A DNA stretch of 64,000 nucleotides from Neobacillus niacini NBRC 15566 (GCF_001591505.1 NZ_BCVA01000022.1:1-64000); one strand, 5' to 3'. Shown: positions 17,091-26,524, counted from the first letter of the stretch. Numbers and translations are program-made. Notes: a model not told the origin generated them from the letters alone.

Positions 17091-19766
17091 TTATGCAGTC
17101 GTATAAACTTCCTTCTTATTTGATTCATGACGAATCGTTGCTTGTGCAGCTGCTAATCTTGCTAAAGGCACACGATATGGTGAACAGCTTACATAATCCA
17201 ATCCAGTTTTGTAGCAGAAATCGATTGATGTTTTTTCGCCGCCATGCTCCCCGCAAATTCCTGTTTTCAATGTAGGTTTTGCTCCACGGCCGAGTTTAAC
17301 GCCCATTTCTACCAATCTGCCAACACCATCTTGATCAAGGACTGCAAAAGGATTTTCAGGCAGCACCTTGTTTTCAATATAGTTTTGAAGGAATTTGCCT
17401 TCCGCATCGTCACGGCTGTATCCGAATGTTGTTTGGGTTAAATCGTTTGTACCAAATGAGAAGAAATCAGCTTCTTCCGCAATTTGATCAGCGGTTAGAG
17501 CCGCACGTGGTATTTCAATCATGGTTCCAATCGTATATTCAAATTGCTTCTTTGTTTCTTCCTGAACCTTTAAAGCTGCGTAAATCACAAGCTGTCGCAT
17601 TTGTTTTAATTCATTAACATGACCAACAAGCGGAATCATGATTTCAGGCTGAACGTCCAGCCCTTTGTCTGCAAGCTTAGCCGCAGCATAGAAAATTGCC
17701 TTTGCCTGCATTTCATAAATTTCCGGATAGACCATTCCTAAACGGCATCCGCGGTGTCCGAGCATTGGGTTGAATTCATCTAGTTGGCGGACCTTTTTCA
17801 ATAGTAACTCTTTCTTTTTCAGTTCAGGTGAAGCAGGGTCAAGAATTTGCAATTTCGTCACTTCTACTAACAACTCTTCCTTATCTGGTAAAAACTCATG
17901 TAATGGTGGGTCTAATAAACGAATTGTTACTGGGAAACCTTGCATTGCTTCAAAAATTCCTTCAAAATCACCTTGCTGCATTGGAAGAAGCTCATCTAGA
18001 GCCTCCATACGCTCTTTGTACTGCTCAGCCAATATCATTTTTTGAACGATCGGAATTCGTTTTAAATCCATAAACATATGTTCAGTCCGGCACAATCCAA
18101 TTCCACCTGCCCCAAATTCAAAGGCTTTTTGTGCATCCTCTGGGTTATCGGCATTGGCACGAACTCCAATATTTCTCTCTTGGTCAGCCCATGCAAGTAA
18201 AAGCTGGAACTCGTCAGAAAGCTGTGGTTCAATCATCGGAATTTCCCCAAGCATAATTTCACCTGTTGAGCCATCAATCGTAATCACATCGCCATATTTA
18301 ATAACCTTTTCGTCCACGGTAAATTGCTTTGCTTTCACATCAATTTTTAGTGCGTCACATCCGCAAATACACGCTTTACCCATCCCTCGGGCAACAACAG
18401 CAGCGTGACTGGTCATACCGCCACGGCTGGTAACAATGGCCTGCGCTGCAACAATTCCATGAATATCATCAGGAGTGGTTTCCGGACGAACTAGAATCAC
18501 TTTTTTACCAGCATTCCCAAGTTCCTCTGCTTCATCGGCATCAAACACGACTTGACCTGTTGCCGCACCAGGTGATGCAGGCAGACCTTTTGCTAATAAT
18601 GTACGCTGATGTTTATCATCAATTCTACGGTGTAGAAGCTGATTTAGTTGATCTGGGTCGACACGAAGCAAGGCAGTCTTTTTATCTATGATTCCTTCTT
18701 CCACCATCTCTACCGCAATTCGAATCGCAGCTTGAGCTGTACGCTTACCATGACGGGTTTGAAGAATAAACAATTGACCTCGTTCTACTGTGAATTCAAT
18801 GTCCTGCATTTCTTTATAATGCTGTTCAAGTCGTTTGCATGTGTCAGCAAACTGTTTATAAACAGCTGGCATTTCGTCCTTTAATGTTTGTATCGGCTGT
18901 GGTGTACGAATCCCTGCTACCACATCTTCCCCTTGAGCATTAATGAGGTACTCGCCGTAAAGGACATGTTCTCCCGTTGAAGGATTTCGAGTAAAGGCTA
19001 CACCTGTACCTGAATCATTTCCCATGTTTCCGAACACCATGCTTTGAATATTTACAGCCGTTCCAAGGTGATCAGGAATTTTATTCAAGCGGCGGTAGAC
19101 GATGGCACGCTGATTATTCCAGGAATCAAACACGGCATTAATGGCAAGAAATAGTTGTTCCTTTGGATCCTGTGGAAATTCTTTTCTAGTATGCTTTTTA
19201 ACAATACCTTTGTACCCCTCTATGACTTCTTTCCAATCTTCAGCCGTCATTTCTGGGTCAGCACTATAGCCTTTATGCTCGCGTGTTTCTTCTAATAATT
19301 GTTCAAAATAGAACGTATTGATATCAAGGACAACATTACTGAACATTTGGATGAAGCGACGGTAAGAGTCGTAAGCAAAACGAGGATTATTTGTTAATTT
19401 CCCCATACCAATTACTGTTTCATCATTCATACCTAAGTTCAAGACCGTATCCATCATCCCTGGCATTGAAAAAACTGATCCAGAGCGGACTGAAACTAGC
19501 AACGGATTTTCCGCACATCCTAGTTTTTTTCCCATTTTCTCCTCTAGGGTGCTCAAAGCCCCTAATACTTGGCTCTCAACAAGCGATGGAATGGTTTTCC
19601 CTGCATCATAATAAGCATTACAAGCTTGAGTCGAAATGGTAAAACCATAAGGAACAGGTAAACCAATACGCGTCATTTCCGCTAGGTTTGCACCTTTTCC
19701 TCCGAGTGTTTCCTTCATATTTCCATTTCCTTCATGAAACAAGTAAACGAATTTTTCCATCATCAT
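17091..19766 (-). CDS. ppdK: Pyruvate, phosphate dikinase
   Basis: An 891-residue PPDK, full family length. It interconverts pyruvate + ATP + Pi with PEP + AMP + PPi. The N-terminal ATP-grasp domain opens with GGKGANLAEM; the central domain holds GGMTSHAAVVARGMGK with the catalytic His; the C-terminal TIM barrel has GTNDLTQTTFG and GICGEHGG. The His-flanking Thr/Ser pair is the usual target of PpsR. Three consecutive ATG codons overlap the ppsR stop (TTATGATGATG), so translation is coupled; spacing to the GAGAGGGG SD favours the second or third ATG. With ppsR and ccpN it forms a PEP/pyruvate control operon. Confidence 0.96.
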   Translation of the reverse strand: MMMEKFVYLFHEGNGNMKETLGGKGANLAEMTRIGLPVPYGFTISTQACNAYYDAGKTIPSLVESQVLGALSTLEEKMGKKLGCAENPLLVSVRSGSVFSMPGMMDTVLNLGMNDETVIGMGKLTNNPRFAYDSYRRFIQMFSNVVLDINTFYFEQLLEETREHKGYSADPEMTAEDWKEVIEGYKGIVKKHTRKEFPQDPKEQLFLAINAVFDSWNNQRAIVYRRLNKIPDHLGTAVNIQSMVFGNMGNDSGTGVAFTRNPSTGEHVLYGEYLINAQGEDVVAGIRTPQPIQTLKDEMPAVYKQFADTCKRLEQHYKEMQDIEFTVERGQLFILQTRHGKRTAQAAIRIAVEMVEEGIIDKKTALLRVDPDQLNQLLHRRIDDKHQRTLLAKGLPASPGAATGQVVFDADEAEELGNAGKKVILVRPETTPDDIHGIVAAQAIVTSRGGMTSHAAVVARGMGKACICGCDALKIDVKAKQFTVDEKVIKYGDVITIDGSTGEIMLGEIPMIEPQLSDEFQLLLAWADQERNIGVRANADNPEDAQKAFEFGAGGIGLCRTEHMFMDLKRIPIVQKMILAEQYKERMEALDELLPMQQGDFEGIFEAMQGFPVTIRLLDPPLHEFLPDKEELLVEVTKLQILDPASPELKKKELLLKKVRQLDEFNPMLGHRGCRLGMVYPEIYEMQAKAIFYAAAKLADKGLDVQPEIMIPLVGHVNELKQMRQLVIYAALKVQEETKKQFEYTIGTMIEIPRAALTADQIAEEADFFSFGTNDLTQTTFGYSRDDAEGKFLQNYIENKVLPENPFAVLDQDGVGRLVEMGVKLGRGAKPTLKTGICGEHGGEKTSIDFCYKTGLDYVSCSPYRVPLARLAAAQATIRHESNKKEVYTTA

Positions 19767-20590
19767 AAGCCCCTCTCTTTTTTCAGCACTTCTAATATTA
19801 ATCCTGCTGTTTCTTCTATCGCTTTATTTGAAACATTGATAATTGGACAACCTACTCGCTTCATAATTTTTTCAGCATAATCAAGTTCATCAAGGATCCT
19901 TTCAAAACTTGCATAACTTGCTTTGGAACCTAACCCTAAAGCTTTTAACCTTTCAAGTCGGATTTCATTTAATTTATCGGGAGAAATAATTAATCCAATA
20001 CAATTTTTTCTCGGAATCTCGAACAATTCGTCTGGTGCTGGAACCTCTGGAACCAAGGGAACATTGGCAACCTTAAATCGTTTATGCGCTAAATACATAG
20101 ATAACGGTGTCTTCGATGTCCTTGAAACACCTATTAAGACAATATCTGCCTTAAGAATTCCTCGAGGATCACGGCCGTCATCATACTTTACAGCAAATTC
20201 AATGGCTTCTATTTTTCTAAAATACTCTTCATCTAGTTTTCTCATTAATCCTGGCTGGTGGTGAGGAGTCTTATTAAAACTAGTGGTGAAGGCATTTATC
20301 AAAGGACTAAGCAAATCCACCGCCATAATATTTTCTTCTGCCGCCCGTCGATCTAAATATTCCTTTAGAACAGGGATGACAATCGTATAGGCAATAATGG
20401 ATTTTCCCGTTCTCGCTAGAATAAGCACATCCTCAATGTCTTCAAAATCGTCAACATAGGAATTGCGGCGAATCTCAACATTTCCTCCGTTAAATTGTGT
20501 CGCAACCGCTTTTACAACAAACTCTGCTGTTTCCCCAACCGAGTCTGAAACCACATAGACAACTTCCTTCTCTCCTAAAATCACTGCCAC
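19763..20590 (-). CDS. ppsR: PPDK regulatory kinase/phosphotransferase PpsR
   Basis: A 275-residue DUF299 protein (YqfL in B. subtilis). It has the P-loop-like GVSRTSKTPLS motif and VSDSVGETAE near the N-terminus. Family members phosphorylate PPDK or PEP synthase with ADP and dephosphorylate it with Pi. It sits between ccpN and ppdK, with a 6-base gap to ccpN and a 4-base overlap with ppdK, which strongly supports PPDK as its substrate. Confidence 0.94.
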   Translation of the reverse strand: MAVILGEKEVVYVVSDSVGETAEFVVKAVATQFNGGNVEIRRNSYVDDFEDIEDVLILARTGKSIIAYTIVIPVLKEYLDRRAAEENIMAVDLLSPLINAFTTSFNKTPHHQPGLMRKLDEEYFRKIEAIEFAVKYDDGRDPRGILKADIVLIGVSRTSKTPLSMYLAHKRFKVANVPLVPEVPAPDELFEIPRKNCIGLIISPDKLNEIRLERLKALGLGSKASYASFERILDELDYAEKIMKRVGCPIINVSNKAIEETAGLILEVLKKERGL

Positions 20591-20596
20591 TCCCCT

Positions 20597-21238
20597 TTAT
20601 ACCGAATTTTGCTCCATTATTTCTAGATATGCTCGTGTAATGGTTGTTTTCGTAATCCGACCGACAAGTAAATATGTATGGTTTCCCGGATTGATATCTT
20701 TGACTACTGGTAAGGAGTCAATGTGATTGAAAATCATCTTTTTTGCTGCCTCTAGCAAGGTTTCATCAGGTGTAACCGTTATGATGTTCGGCATTCTGGT
20801 CATAATGACGCTGCATGGTAGTTCTTGCAAGTCTTTGTTTCCAATGGCTGTTCTTAACAGGTCTTTTCTTGAAATAACTCCGGCTAAATAGCCATCGCTG
20901 TCAACCGCATAAAGCGTCCCGACATCTTCTAAGAACAATTGAACAATCGCATCATAAACAGAAGTGGATTTTTCAACCACGATCGGATGGGCTTTATAAT
21001 CCGCAACTTTTTGAAGAATGAATTGTTCTGCCTGTTGCTTTACCTCATGGTTATGATTGAAAAAATAACCGACGCGAGGCCTGGCATCCAAATTGCCTGC
21101 CATCGTTAAAATCGCTAAATCTGGTCTTAAGGCTGCTCTAGTTAAGGAAAGCTTCTCTGCAATTTGCTGCCCTGTAATTGGCCCGCTTTCCTTTACAATC
21201 TTCAGAATTTCATCTTGGCGTTTCGTTAATTTAATCAC
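20597..21238 (-). CDS. ccpN: CcpN, HTH/CBS repressor of gluconeogenic genes
   Basis: A 213-residue protein with an N-terminal winged HTH (ITGQQIAEKLSLTRAALRPDLAILT) and two CBS domains (VEKSTSVYDAIVQLF, MPNIITVTPDETLLEAAKKM). In B. subtilis CcpN represses gapB and pckA in glucose and is co-transcribed with yqfL (ppsR), as here. First gene of the operon. Confidence 0.93.
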   Translation of the reverse strand: MIKLTKRQDEILKIVKESGPITGQQIAEKLSLTRAALRPDLAILTMAGNLDARPRVGYFFNHNHEVKQQAEQFILQKVADYKAHPIVVEKSTSVYDAIVQLFLEDVGTLYAVDSDGYLAGVISRKDLLRTAIGNKDLQELPCSVIMTRMPNIITVTPDETLLEAAKKMIFNHIDSLPVVKDINPGNHTYLLVGRITKTTITRAYLEIMEQNSV

Positions 21239-21426
21239 ATTGACCCCCTTTTCAAGATAATCATGTTATATTTCATGCCTAAAATTTAAATGTGCTATAC
21301 TTATTAATATATAGTATATTACATTTATACAATATAGGGAACAATTAGTTCAACATATTTTTGACAAATTTTTAACACGCAAAATAGTGCTGTTTTTATG
21401 TTACCTATTTCGTGTTCATTAAGGTT

Positions 21427-21690
21427 TCGGGCTAGTGGCACAGTCCCACTTTACCCAATTCATTGGTCTACCATGGTGTCGGGCTAGTGGCGCCTCCCCA
21501 CTTTACCCAATTCACTGAGTCACTATGGGTTCGGGCTAGTGGCGCCTTCCCACTTTACCCAATTCATTGAGCCACTATGGGTTCGGGCCAGTGGCGCCTT
21601 CCCACTTTACCCAATTCATTGGTCCACCATGGTTTCGGGCCAATAGAGCCGCACCATTTTACCCAACTAACAGTTACCAGGTGGTTTCAG
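21427..21690. repeat. Five tandem copies of a 52-bp repeat
   Basis: Units start at 21427, 21479, 21531, 21583 and 21635, exactly 52 bases apart, with a decayed sixth start at 21687. The shared core is TCGGGCTAGTGGCGCC, followed by CCCACTTTACCCAATTCA. The last copy is most diverged. Copies abut without unique spacers, so this is not a CRISPR. It is more GC-rich than the flanks, and 52 is not a multiple of three, so it is not coding. It lies upstream of ccpN and beyond the fpg-like terminator. The remaining bases 21239-21426 are AT-rich and probably hold the ccpN promoter. Confidence 0.9.
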
Positions 21691-21693
21691 GCA

Positions 21694-21730
21694 AAAAAAG
21701 AACCCTACCGTTGGAGATAGGATTCTAACT
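21694..21730 (-). terminator. Terminator of the Fpg-family gene
   Basis: AGAATCCTATC / GGTAGGGTTCT with G-U pairs, followed by TTTTTTT on the minus strand. Confidence 0.75.
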
Positions 21731-22538
21731 ATTTTTGACAGTTCGGACAGAAGAAGGTTTTGCGTGACGAGATCATTTCCTTCACAATCGTACCACCACA
21801 TCTTTTGCAAGGTTCACCTTCACGGTCATACACTAAACATAGATTGTTATAACCACCTGTTAGGTCATCACCCTTAAAAAAAGGATTTTCCATGTAACCT
21901 CCATGCTTTAAAGCATCGAGTAGAACATGTTTCATCGAAAGATAAAGTTGATTTCGTTCATTCTCCTTTATATCTTCTATACTCCGTTTTGTTTTAATTT
22001 CAGCGTGATAACAGATTTCGTCTGAGTAACAGTTTCCAATACCTGCAATAAACTCCTGATCGAGGAGTTTTGATTTGATTTTTCCCCGTCTGTCCCCTAG
22101 CAGCTTTAAAAATGCTTGTGCCGTGAATGGTGGATCCAATGGCTCTGGACCCAATGGTGATAATTCTTTTTGAACATCCTGTTCACTATATAAGTGTAAA
22201 TAACCCAGTCGAAGCCCAATAAAATAAAGATGGTGATGTCCAAACGATAAACGAACCTGAATCGTTCGGTTCGGTTTGTCTTCCTCTGTCCCAAGATACA
22301 TCCAACCGCCAAGCATTAAATGAAGCAACAAAACCTGCCCGTTATCTAAATGAAAGAGTAAATGCTTTCCTCTGCGATTGACTGTCACGATCTTCTGATT
22401 TACGACGGTACTAGAGAAGAGAACAGGGTTCACATTTATCGATTTCTCTCTATTAATTTGTACTTCAGTAATGGTTTGACCCGCTACTTTTTGATTGAGC
22501 ATTCTTCTGTAATTTTCCATCTCTGGCAGTTCAGGCAT
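21729..22538 (-). CDS. Fpg/Nei-family DNA glycosylase (paralogue)
   Basis: A 269-residue enzyme beginning MPELPEME, with the N-terminal Pro nucleophile and Glu of the family, a NRRGKHLLF lysine turn, GIGNCYSDEICY (helix-two-turn-helix) and a C-terminal CxxC...CPNC zinc finger. It excises oxidised bases and cleaves the abasic strand. The sequence after PELPE departs from housekeeping MutM (ETVRRTL), and it is not beside polA, so it is likely a second, specialised copy. Confidence 0.85.
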   Translation of the reverse strand: MPELPEMENYRRMLNQKVAGQTITEVQINREKSINVNPVLFSSTVVNQKIVTVNRRGKHLLFHLDNGQVLLLHLMLGGWMYLGTEEDKPNRTIQVRLSFGHHHLYFIGLRLGYLHLYSEQDVQKELSPLGPEPLDPPFTAQAFLKLLGDRRGKIKSKLLDQEFIAGIGNCYSDEICYHAEIKTKRSIEDIKENERNQLYLSMKHVLLDALKHGGYMENPFFKGDDLTGGYNNLCLVYDREGEPCKRCGGTIVKEMISSRKTFFCPNCQK

Positions 22539-22587
22539 GAATCCACTTCCTCTCTACTGCTTTTTCATATCTTCTCCCTGAAAACGC

Positions 22588-22620
22588 AAAAAAACCGAAC
22601 TTTTTATAAGTTCGGTTTGT
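22588..22620 (-). terminator. Terminator of tRNA-Gly
   Basis: AAACCGAACTT / AAGTTCGGTTT with a TTTTTTT tail on the minus strand. Confidence 0.75.
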
Positions 22621-22696
22621 GTGTATGTATCAATATGAGCTTAAATGGATTGTATTACGCTTAACTACCTGTGCCAAAGGCCCTGTTAGAAGTATT

Positions 22697-22770
22697 TGGA
22701 GCGGGTGATGGGAATCGAACCCACAACAACAGCTTGGAAGGCTGTGGTTTTACCACTAAACTACACCCGC
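22697..22770 (-). tRNA. tRNA-Gly (anticodon TCC)
   Basis: A 74-base tRNA. The acceptor stem is GCGGGTG / CACCCGC with encoded CCA, the anticodon stem ACAGC / GCTGT carries loop CTTCCAA, and the T-loop is GGTTCGATTCC. Anticodon TCC reads GGA/GGG. It stands alone. Confidence 0.96.
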
Positions 22771-22831
22771 ATGTTAAGTGACCTATCAATATTACATGAA
22801 ATAGTATAGCACCGTACTACTAATTTGTAAA

Positions 22832-23107
22832 CTATTTTTTGTCTTCTTGGAGATGTTTAAGCTTCTTCAATAAATCCTCTGAATCCTCAGCTGCAATAAA
22901 CACACCATTAACAATCGCATAAGGTGATTGTTTGCATTCCTCACAACGACTTTGACAATGATATTCTTTATATTCGATATTTTTCTTACTCAAGAAGGTA
23001 CTATATTCATTTTGTAAGTCCTCTGATAAAAAGCGATCAAGGTTTTTTTCACAAAAATCGATCGTTAATTTCTTTTCTTTTGTAAAAAGTTTAGTAATAA
23101 AATTCAT
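22832..23107 (-). CDS. DUF1450 (YuzB-like) protein
   Basis: A 91-residue protein with an N-terminal FCEKNL and a CQSRCEECKQSPYAIVNG motif, whose cysteines resemble a thioredoxin-like [Fe-S] or metal site. YuzB-type proteins carry this CxxC...PFALVNG arrangement. Function unknown. Confidence 0.7.
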   Translation of the reverse strand: MNFITKLFTKEKKLTIDFCEKNLDRFLSEDLQNEYSTFLSKKNIEYKEYHCQSRCEECKQSPYAIVNGVFIAAEDSEDLLKKLKHLQEDKK

Positions 23108-23183
23108 TTGTTGAACATCTCCACTGCCTGTCTTCTTATAGTAAGTATATCAATTTTTGCTTTAAATTTCTCCCAATATACAT

Positions 23184-23222
23184 ATAAAGAGCAACCAATT
23201 CAAATTTAGGGTTGCTCTTTAT
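23184..23222 (-). terminator. Terminator of the fbpB-like gene
   Basis: AAAGAGCAACC / GGTTGCTCTTT stem with a 13-base loop. Confidence 0.65.
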
Positions 23223-23242
23223 GATTCCTATATATGAAATTT

Positions 23243-23368
23243 TTACCTTTTTGAATGTTTTTTATCAATTTTCGCCTCAATTCTCTCCATTGCTTTGAGA
23301 TCACTTTTTAATTCCTGTTTGTTTTCATCGACTAATTTCTTAAAGCTTATGATGCTACGTTTTCTCAT
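23243..23368 (-). CDS. FbpB/C-like small basic protein
   Basis: A 41-residue basic protein with the pattern RKRSxxSFKKLVDENKQEL...MERIEAKIDKK, matching the Fur-regulated basic protein B/C family. In B. subtilis these act with the small RNA FsrA in the iron-sparing response. SD AAGGTGGAG lies seven bases before the ATG. I see no clear Fur box upstream. Confidence 0.65.
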   Translation of the reverse strand: MRKRSIISFKKLVDENKQELKSDLKAMERIEAKIDKKHSKR

Positions 23369-23640
23369 TTTTTTCTCCACCTTTCTTATGTTTTTATTAT
23401 ACATAAAGTAGAAAGGGTAAAATCACCTCAAATATTACAACTTTTTGAACTTTTTTATATTATCGGAAAATTAGATCAAAAAAGATGAAGATCACCCTAA
23501 ATTGATCACCCTCTGTTTGGTTACTCATCAACCACTATTCCACGCCATAACCTATTTCCACATGCCGGAATTCACTTGGTTTTAGGATTTTTACATAAAA
23601 GTTTGCATTGAGACAAATTATAATGAGGAGGTGTAATAAA

Positions 23641-24126
23641 ATGAGAAAAAAAAAATATCCATATTTTTTGTTAATGACGATTACATTAATTGGATTGGTT
23701 TTATTACCTTTTGCCATTGTAAAACGTTCCTTTAAGGATTGGATTATTGTATACCTGGTAAGTTTCATTGGTAATTTTTTCTCAGACAAATATTTAGTAA
23801 CAAGAGGGTATCTAAAATATCCAAAAAAACTTTTCCCAAAGTATAAAATCCACCTCCCATTTGATTTTATTCATTATCCTTTAATGCTGCTTTATTATAA
23901 TCAGTGGACATTGAACAGCAAACCTTTTGGGATTATTTTAAAACTTTTTCCTTTTATTATACCGCAAACAATCATAGAAACCTTTGCTTCAAAGAAAACC
24001 AACCTAATTAAATGGAAAAAGGGATGGACATGGTATCACTCTTTAATAAGTCTAATGTTAAAACTGCTAATTTGTAGAGGTATCATTGCCCTAATTAGAA
24101 CCATAAACAAAGGAACATTTCTGTAA
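23641..24126 (+). CDS. CBO0543-type integral membrane protein
   Basis: A 161-residue protein starting MRKKKYPYFL behind GGAGGTG. Hydrophobic segments at about 9-24, 33-50, 77-90, 100-115 and 135-155 give four or five membrane helices. The layout and the FFSDKYLVTRGYLKYPKKLFP segment resemble the CBO0543 family of Bacillus membrane proteins. Function unknown. An earlier in-frame ATG at 23608 lacks an SD. Confidence 0.6.
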   Translation: MRKKKYPYFLLMTITLIGLVLLPFAIVKRSFKDWIIVYLVSFIGNFFSDKYLVTRGYLKYPKKLFPKYKIHLPFDFIHYPLMLLYYNQWTLNSKPFGIILKLFPFIIPQTIIETFASKKTNLIKWKKGWTWYHSLISLMLKLLICRGIIALIRTINKGTFL

Positions 24127-24197
24127 GGTAAACGGGGAACGCGATGATTCAATAAACTTGTGTAAAAGAGAAAAGTAATAAACGAGGTGGATGAATA

Positions 24198-24347
24198 ATG
24201 GAAAATGAAAATACAGGTGCACCTAATACTATTAAATCTAGCATATGGAATACACGAACTGACGAACCTGTTTCTGTAATCAAAGATAAAATTGCTGTTG
24301 CCCTTGAAAAACCTATCCAAAAATCAAAAACGAGAGATAAAAATTAA
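24198..24347 (+). CDS. 49-residue small protein
   Basis: A short ORF behind AGGTGG, encoding a polar peptide (MENENTGAPNTIKSSIWNT...) rich in K and T with no membrane segment. A good terminator follows. It lies 71 bases after the membrane protein gene and may be co-transcribed. No family recognised. Confidence 0.5.
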   Translation: MENENTGAPNTIKSSIWNTRTDEPVSVIKDKIAVALEKPIQKSKTRDKN

Positions 24348-24390
24348 TTAATTAAAAATACCCTTAGTATTTTTCTTTCCTAAAAAAAAT

Positions 24391-24416
24391 GAGCTGCATA
24401 TTTGCAGCCCTTTTTC
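24391..24416 (+). terminator. Terminator after the small protein gene
   Basis: GGGCTGCA/TGCAGC stem followed by TTTTT. Confidence 0.65.
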
Positions 24417-24491
24417 GCTATCAAAGTGGAAGGTTCCTTGATACTTTGTAATTAATTTTATAGGTGAAACATGTACCTCAATAACTATCTA

Positions 24492-24908
24492 TTAAGAAAA
24501 AAGATATTTTTCTTTGAAGATTGGACTCAGTTCACTCCATACATCAAATTTATTACCATCTAAATCATAAAAAACAAAATTTCTTCCAGCGTGTCCTCTA
24601 TCCTCAATCTCTCCAACTCTTATTTCTCTATCCTTAAAGTCTTTATGGATGGCTTCTAAAGCTTTTAATCCATTAACTTCAAATGTTAACGAAAAACACT
24701 CATTACCGTAAATATCAAAGAAATTAGAGCTTTGGTTTTTATTAGACCTCATAAGAAAAAAGCTTAGATTGGCAAAGTTTAAAATAGCTTTGTCTTGATC
24801 TTTGTAGCTTAATTCTGCTCCTAATTTATTTACATACCAATCAGATGAAAGGTCTACATTCGTTACTGGTATATATGTTGTTCCAATCCTTAATAATTTC
24901 TCCCCCAT
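24492..24908 (-). CDS. VOC-superfamily protein (glyoxalase/bleomycin-resistance fold)
   Basis: A 138-residue single-unit VOC protein: YIPVTNVDLSSDWYVNKLG at the N-terminus and NFVFYDLDGNKFDVWSE at the C-terminus, the two beta-alpha-beta halves of the fold. The substrate cannot be told from sequence. Confidence 0.75.
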   Translation of the reverse strand: MGEKLLRIGTTYIPVTNVDLSSDWYVNKLGAELSYKDQDKAILNFANLSFFLMRSNKNQSSNFFDIYGNECFSLTFEVNGLKALEAIHKDFKDREIRVGEIEDRGHAGRNFVFYDLDGNKFDVWSELSPIFKEKYLFS

Positions 24909-25151
24909 TTTTGTCTCCTTTCAAATCTCTCAATGAATAAAAGTCTATAACTTGTACTTTTAAACTTGAAATGGTAAATAAATATGCTTTTCTTCATTTC
25001 CTCCCCCACCTTGTTCCTCTTCCCGATTCAATAAATTCAAATGAAGAATTATCAACAGGAAGAAAAGTTACATATTTTAAATTTTTGCGATAGACAACGG
25101 AACCGGTTAATTAAGGGACTGTCTTTACTTATTACCATTTTTATTTTCAAA

Positions 25152-25859
25152 TTAACATATACAAGTCTTCCGCTTCAAACCTACTCTATTTTTCACTTCT
25201 ATTTTCTTTATGTAAGCTGTTGCAAGAGGAACTTTACAAGCGGTGTTCCCCACGTTTACTTGCACCTTGCCAATATATTCTGCCACCTGCTTTGCTTCCT
25301 CACTTAGTTCCGATACATAAGCGCCAACAGAAATTACAAAACCATTCATCACATATCGCACCCGGTTTCGTTCACCATGTATGTTATTTTTCACTTGGTT
25401 CAACATAGCACGGATTTCGGATAAATCTAACTTTTCATCAGGGGTTATGGATAAATAATTAGAATAAGTACTCCAGCCACCAACTGCGATCATTTCTTCC
25501 TCGGACTTCATCCACTCTCTTGCCAATTCCATAGCGTAATCACTTTCGGCTGCTACTTGTGCAACTGTATATTCCGCCACCATATACCAGTATGCTTTCT
25601 GAGCCCAATCCTGTAGGGTCTTTTTTGAAATCTGCTTTGGATTTACCGAAAGACCTGCTAAATACATTGCGTCATGATTACCGGAATTATATAGCTTTAA
25701 TGCTAATTCCAGATTCTTTTTCACATATTTAACAAGTTTCTTCAAATCCCCAATTTTCACACCAAAAAAAGGCTCGTTTACTCCGTGTTTGTTATAAGTT
25801 TGTTTAGTTTGCTCAGAACCTAATTCTTCAAGTTTTTGCATAATTTCTTCATATGTCAC
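25152..25859 (-). CDS. DNA alkylation repair protein, AlkD-like HEAT-repeat family
   Basis: A 235-residue protein beginning (GTG)TYEEIMQKLEELGSEQTKQTY, which is how AlkD proteins begin, with GVKIGDLKKL, HDAMYLAGL, WAQKAYWYMVAEYTVAQVA and VGGWSTYSNYL. AlkD removes bulky or charged alkylated bases without base flipping. I prefer the GTG at 25859 with AAGAGGG eight bases upstream; the reading frame is open further up to 25931 but has no SD. Monocistronic. Confidence 0.75.
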   Translation of the reverse strand: MTYEEIMQKLEELGSEQTKQTYNKHGVNEPFFGVKIGDLKKLVKYVKKNLELALKLYNSGNHDAMYLAGLSVNPKQISKKTLQDWAQKAYWYMVAEYTVAQVAAESDYAMELAREWMKSEEEMIAVGGWSTYSNYLSITPDEKLDLSEIRAMLNQVKNNIHGERNRVRYVMNGFVISVGAYVSELSEEAKQVAEYIGKVQVNVGNTACKVPLATAYIKKIEVKNRVGLKRKTCIC

Positions 25860-26066
25860 GCCATTCACCCTCTTACAAACAAATAGTTTATATTGCTTCA
25901 GGAATAAATCCTTTAATACAATTCGCCGCATGATATGTAGAGTCCTTTTTTACCAAAAACCCCCTACATCTTTCCTTATAAAATTGTGTATTTTATAGCA
26001 CTATTTTATACTAATTAATGTGAGTTTATCTGAATTTTTCAATAATAATAAAAAGGTGGTTATTAT

Positions 26067-26438
26067 ATGAAGTTAGGTACATTTTCTGTCAGTTTAAATG
26101 TAAAAGACATCCATTTATCACAAGTGTTTTACGAAAACCTAGGATTTAAAGTCTTTGGTGGTAACATTACCCAAAATTGGCTGATTATGAAGAATGAAAA
26201 TTGCATTATTGGACTATTTCAAGGTATGTTTGAAAAAAACATCCTCACTTTTAATCCTGGTTGGAATGAAAATGCCGAAAATCTTGAAACATTTTCTGAC
26301 GTACGAGATATTCAAAAACAGCTAAAAGAAAAAGGAATAACCATGTTAGCTGAGGCAGATGAAACCACTGAAGGACCAGCACATTTAATGATAGAAGATC
26401 CAGATGGCAATCAGATTCTTTTCGACCAACACAGATAA
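26067..26438 (+). CDS. VOC-superfamily protein
   Basis: A 123-residue protein with SLNVKDIHLSQVFYENLGFKV and HLMIEDPDGNQILFDQH, the standard VOC halves with a C-terminal metal-type Glu/Asp. Role unknown. SD AAAGGTGG. Confidence 0.75.
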   Translation: MKLGTFSVSLNVKDIHLSQVFYENLGFKVFGGNITQNWLIMKNENCIIGLFQGMFEKNILTFNPGWNENAENLETFSDVRDIQKQLKEKGITMLAEADETTEGPAHLMIEDPDGNQILFDQHR

Positions 26439-26477
26439 ACACAAAAAAATATACTAACGTGTGACTTAACAGATTAG

Positions 26478-26524
26478 TGAAGGGCTCTGCTCGGACTTTG
26501 GCGCAAGAGAGCCCTCTCCTTTTA
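26478..26524 (+). terminator. Terminator of the VOC gene
   Basis: AGGGCTCT / AGAGCCCT around a 19-base loop, followed by CTCCTTTT. The remaining 26525-26807 gap shows nothing but a presumed promoter. Confidence 0.55.

Noticed and set aside
21427..21690. CRISPR array
   Set aside because: Units abut with a constant 52-bp period and no unique spacers; no cas genes.
23369..23470. Fur box in front of the FbpB-like gene
   Set aside because: No TGATAAT-type dyad could be found in the upstream region.
25041..25307. 88-codon plus-strand ORF across the alkD-like 3' end
   Set aside because: Antisense shadow of the gene at 25152; no SD.
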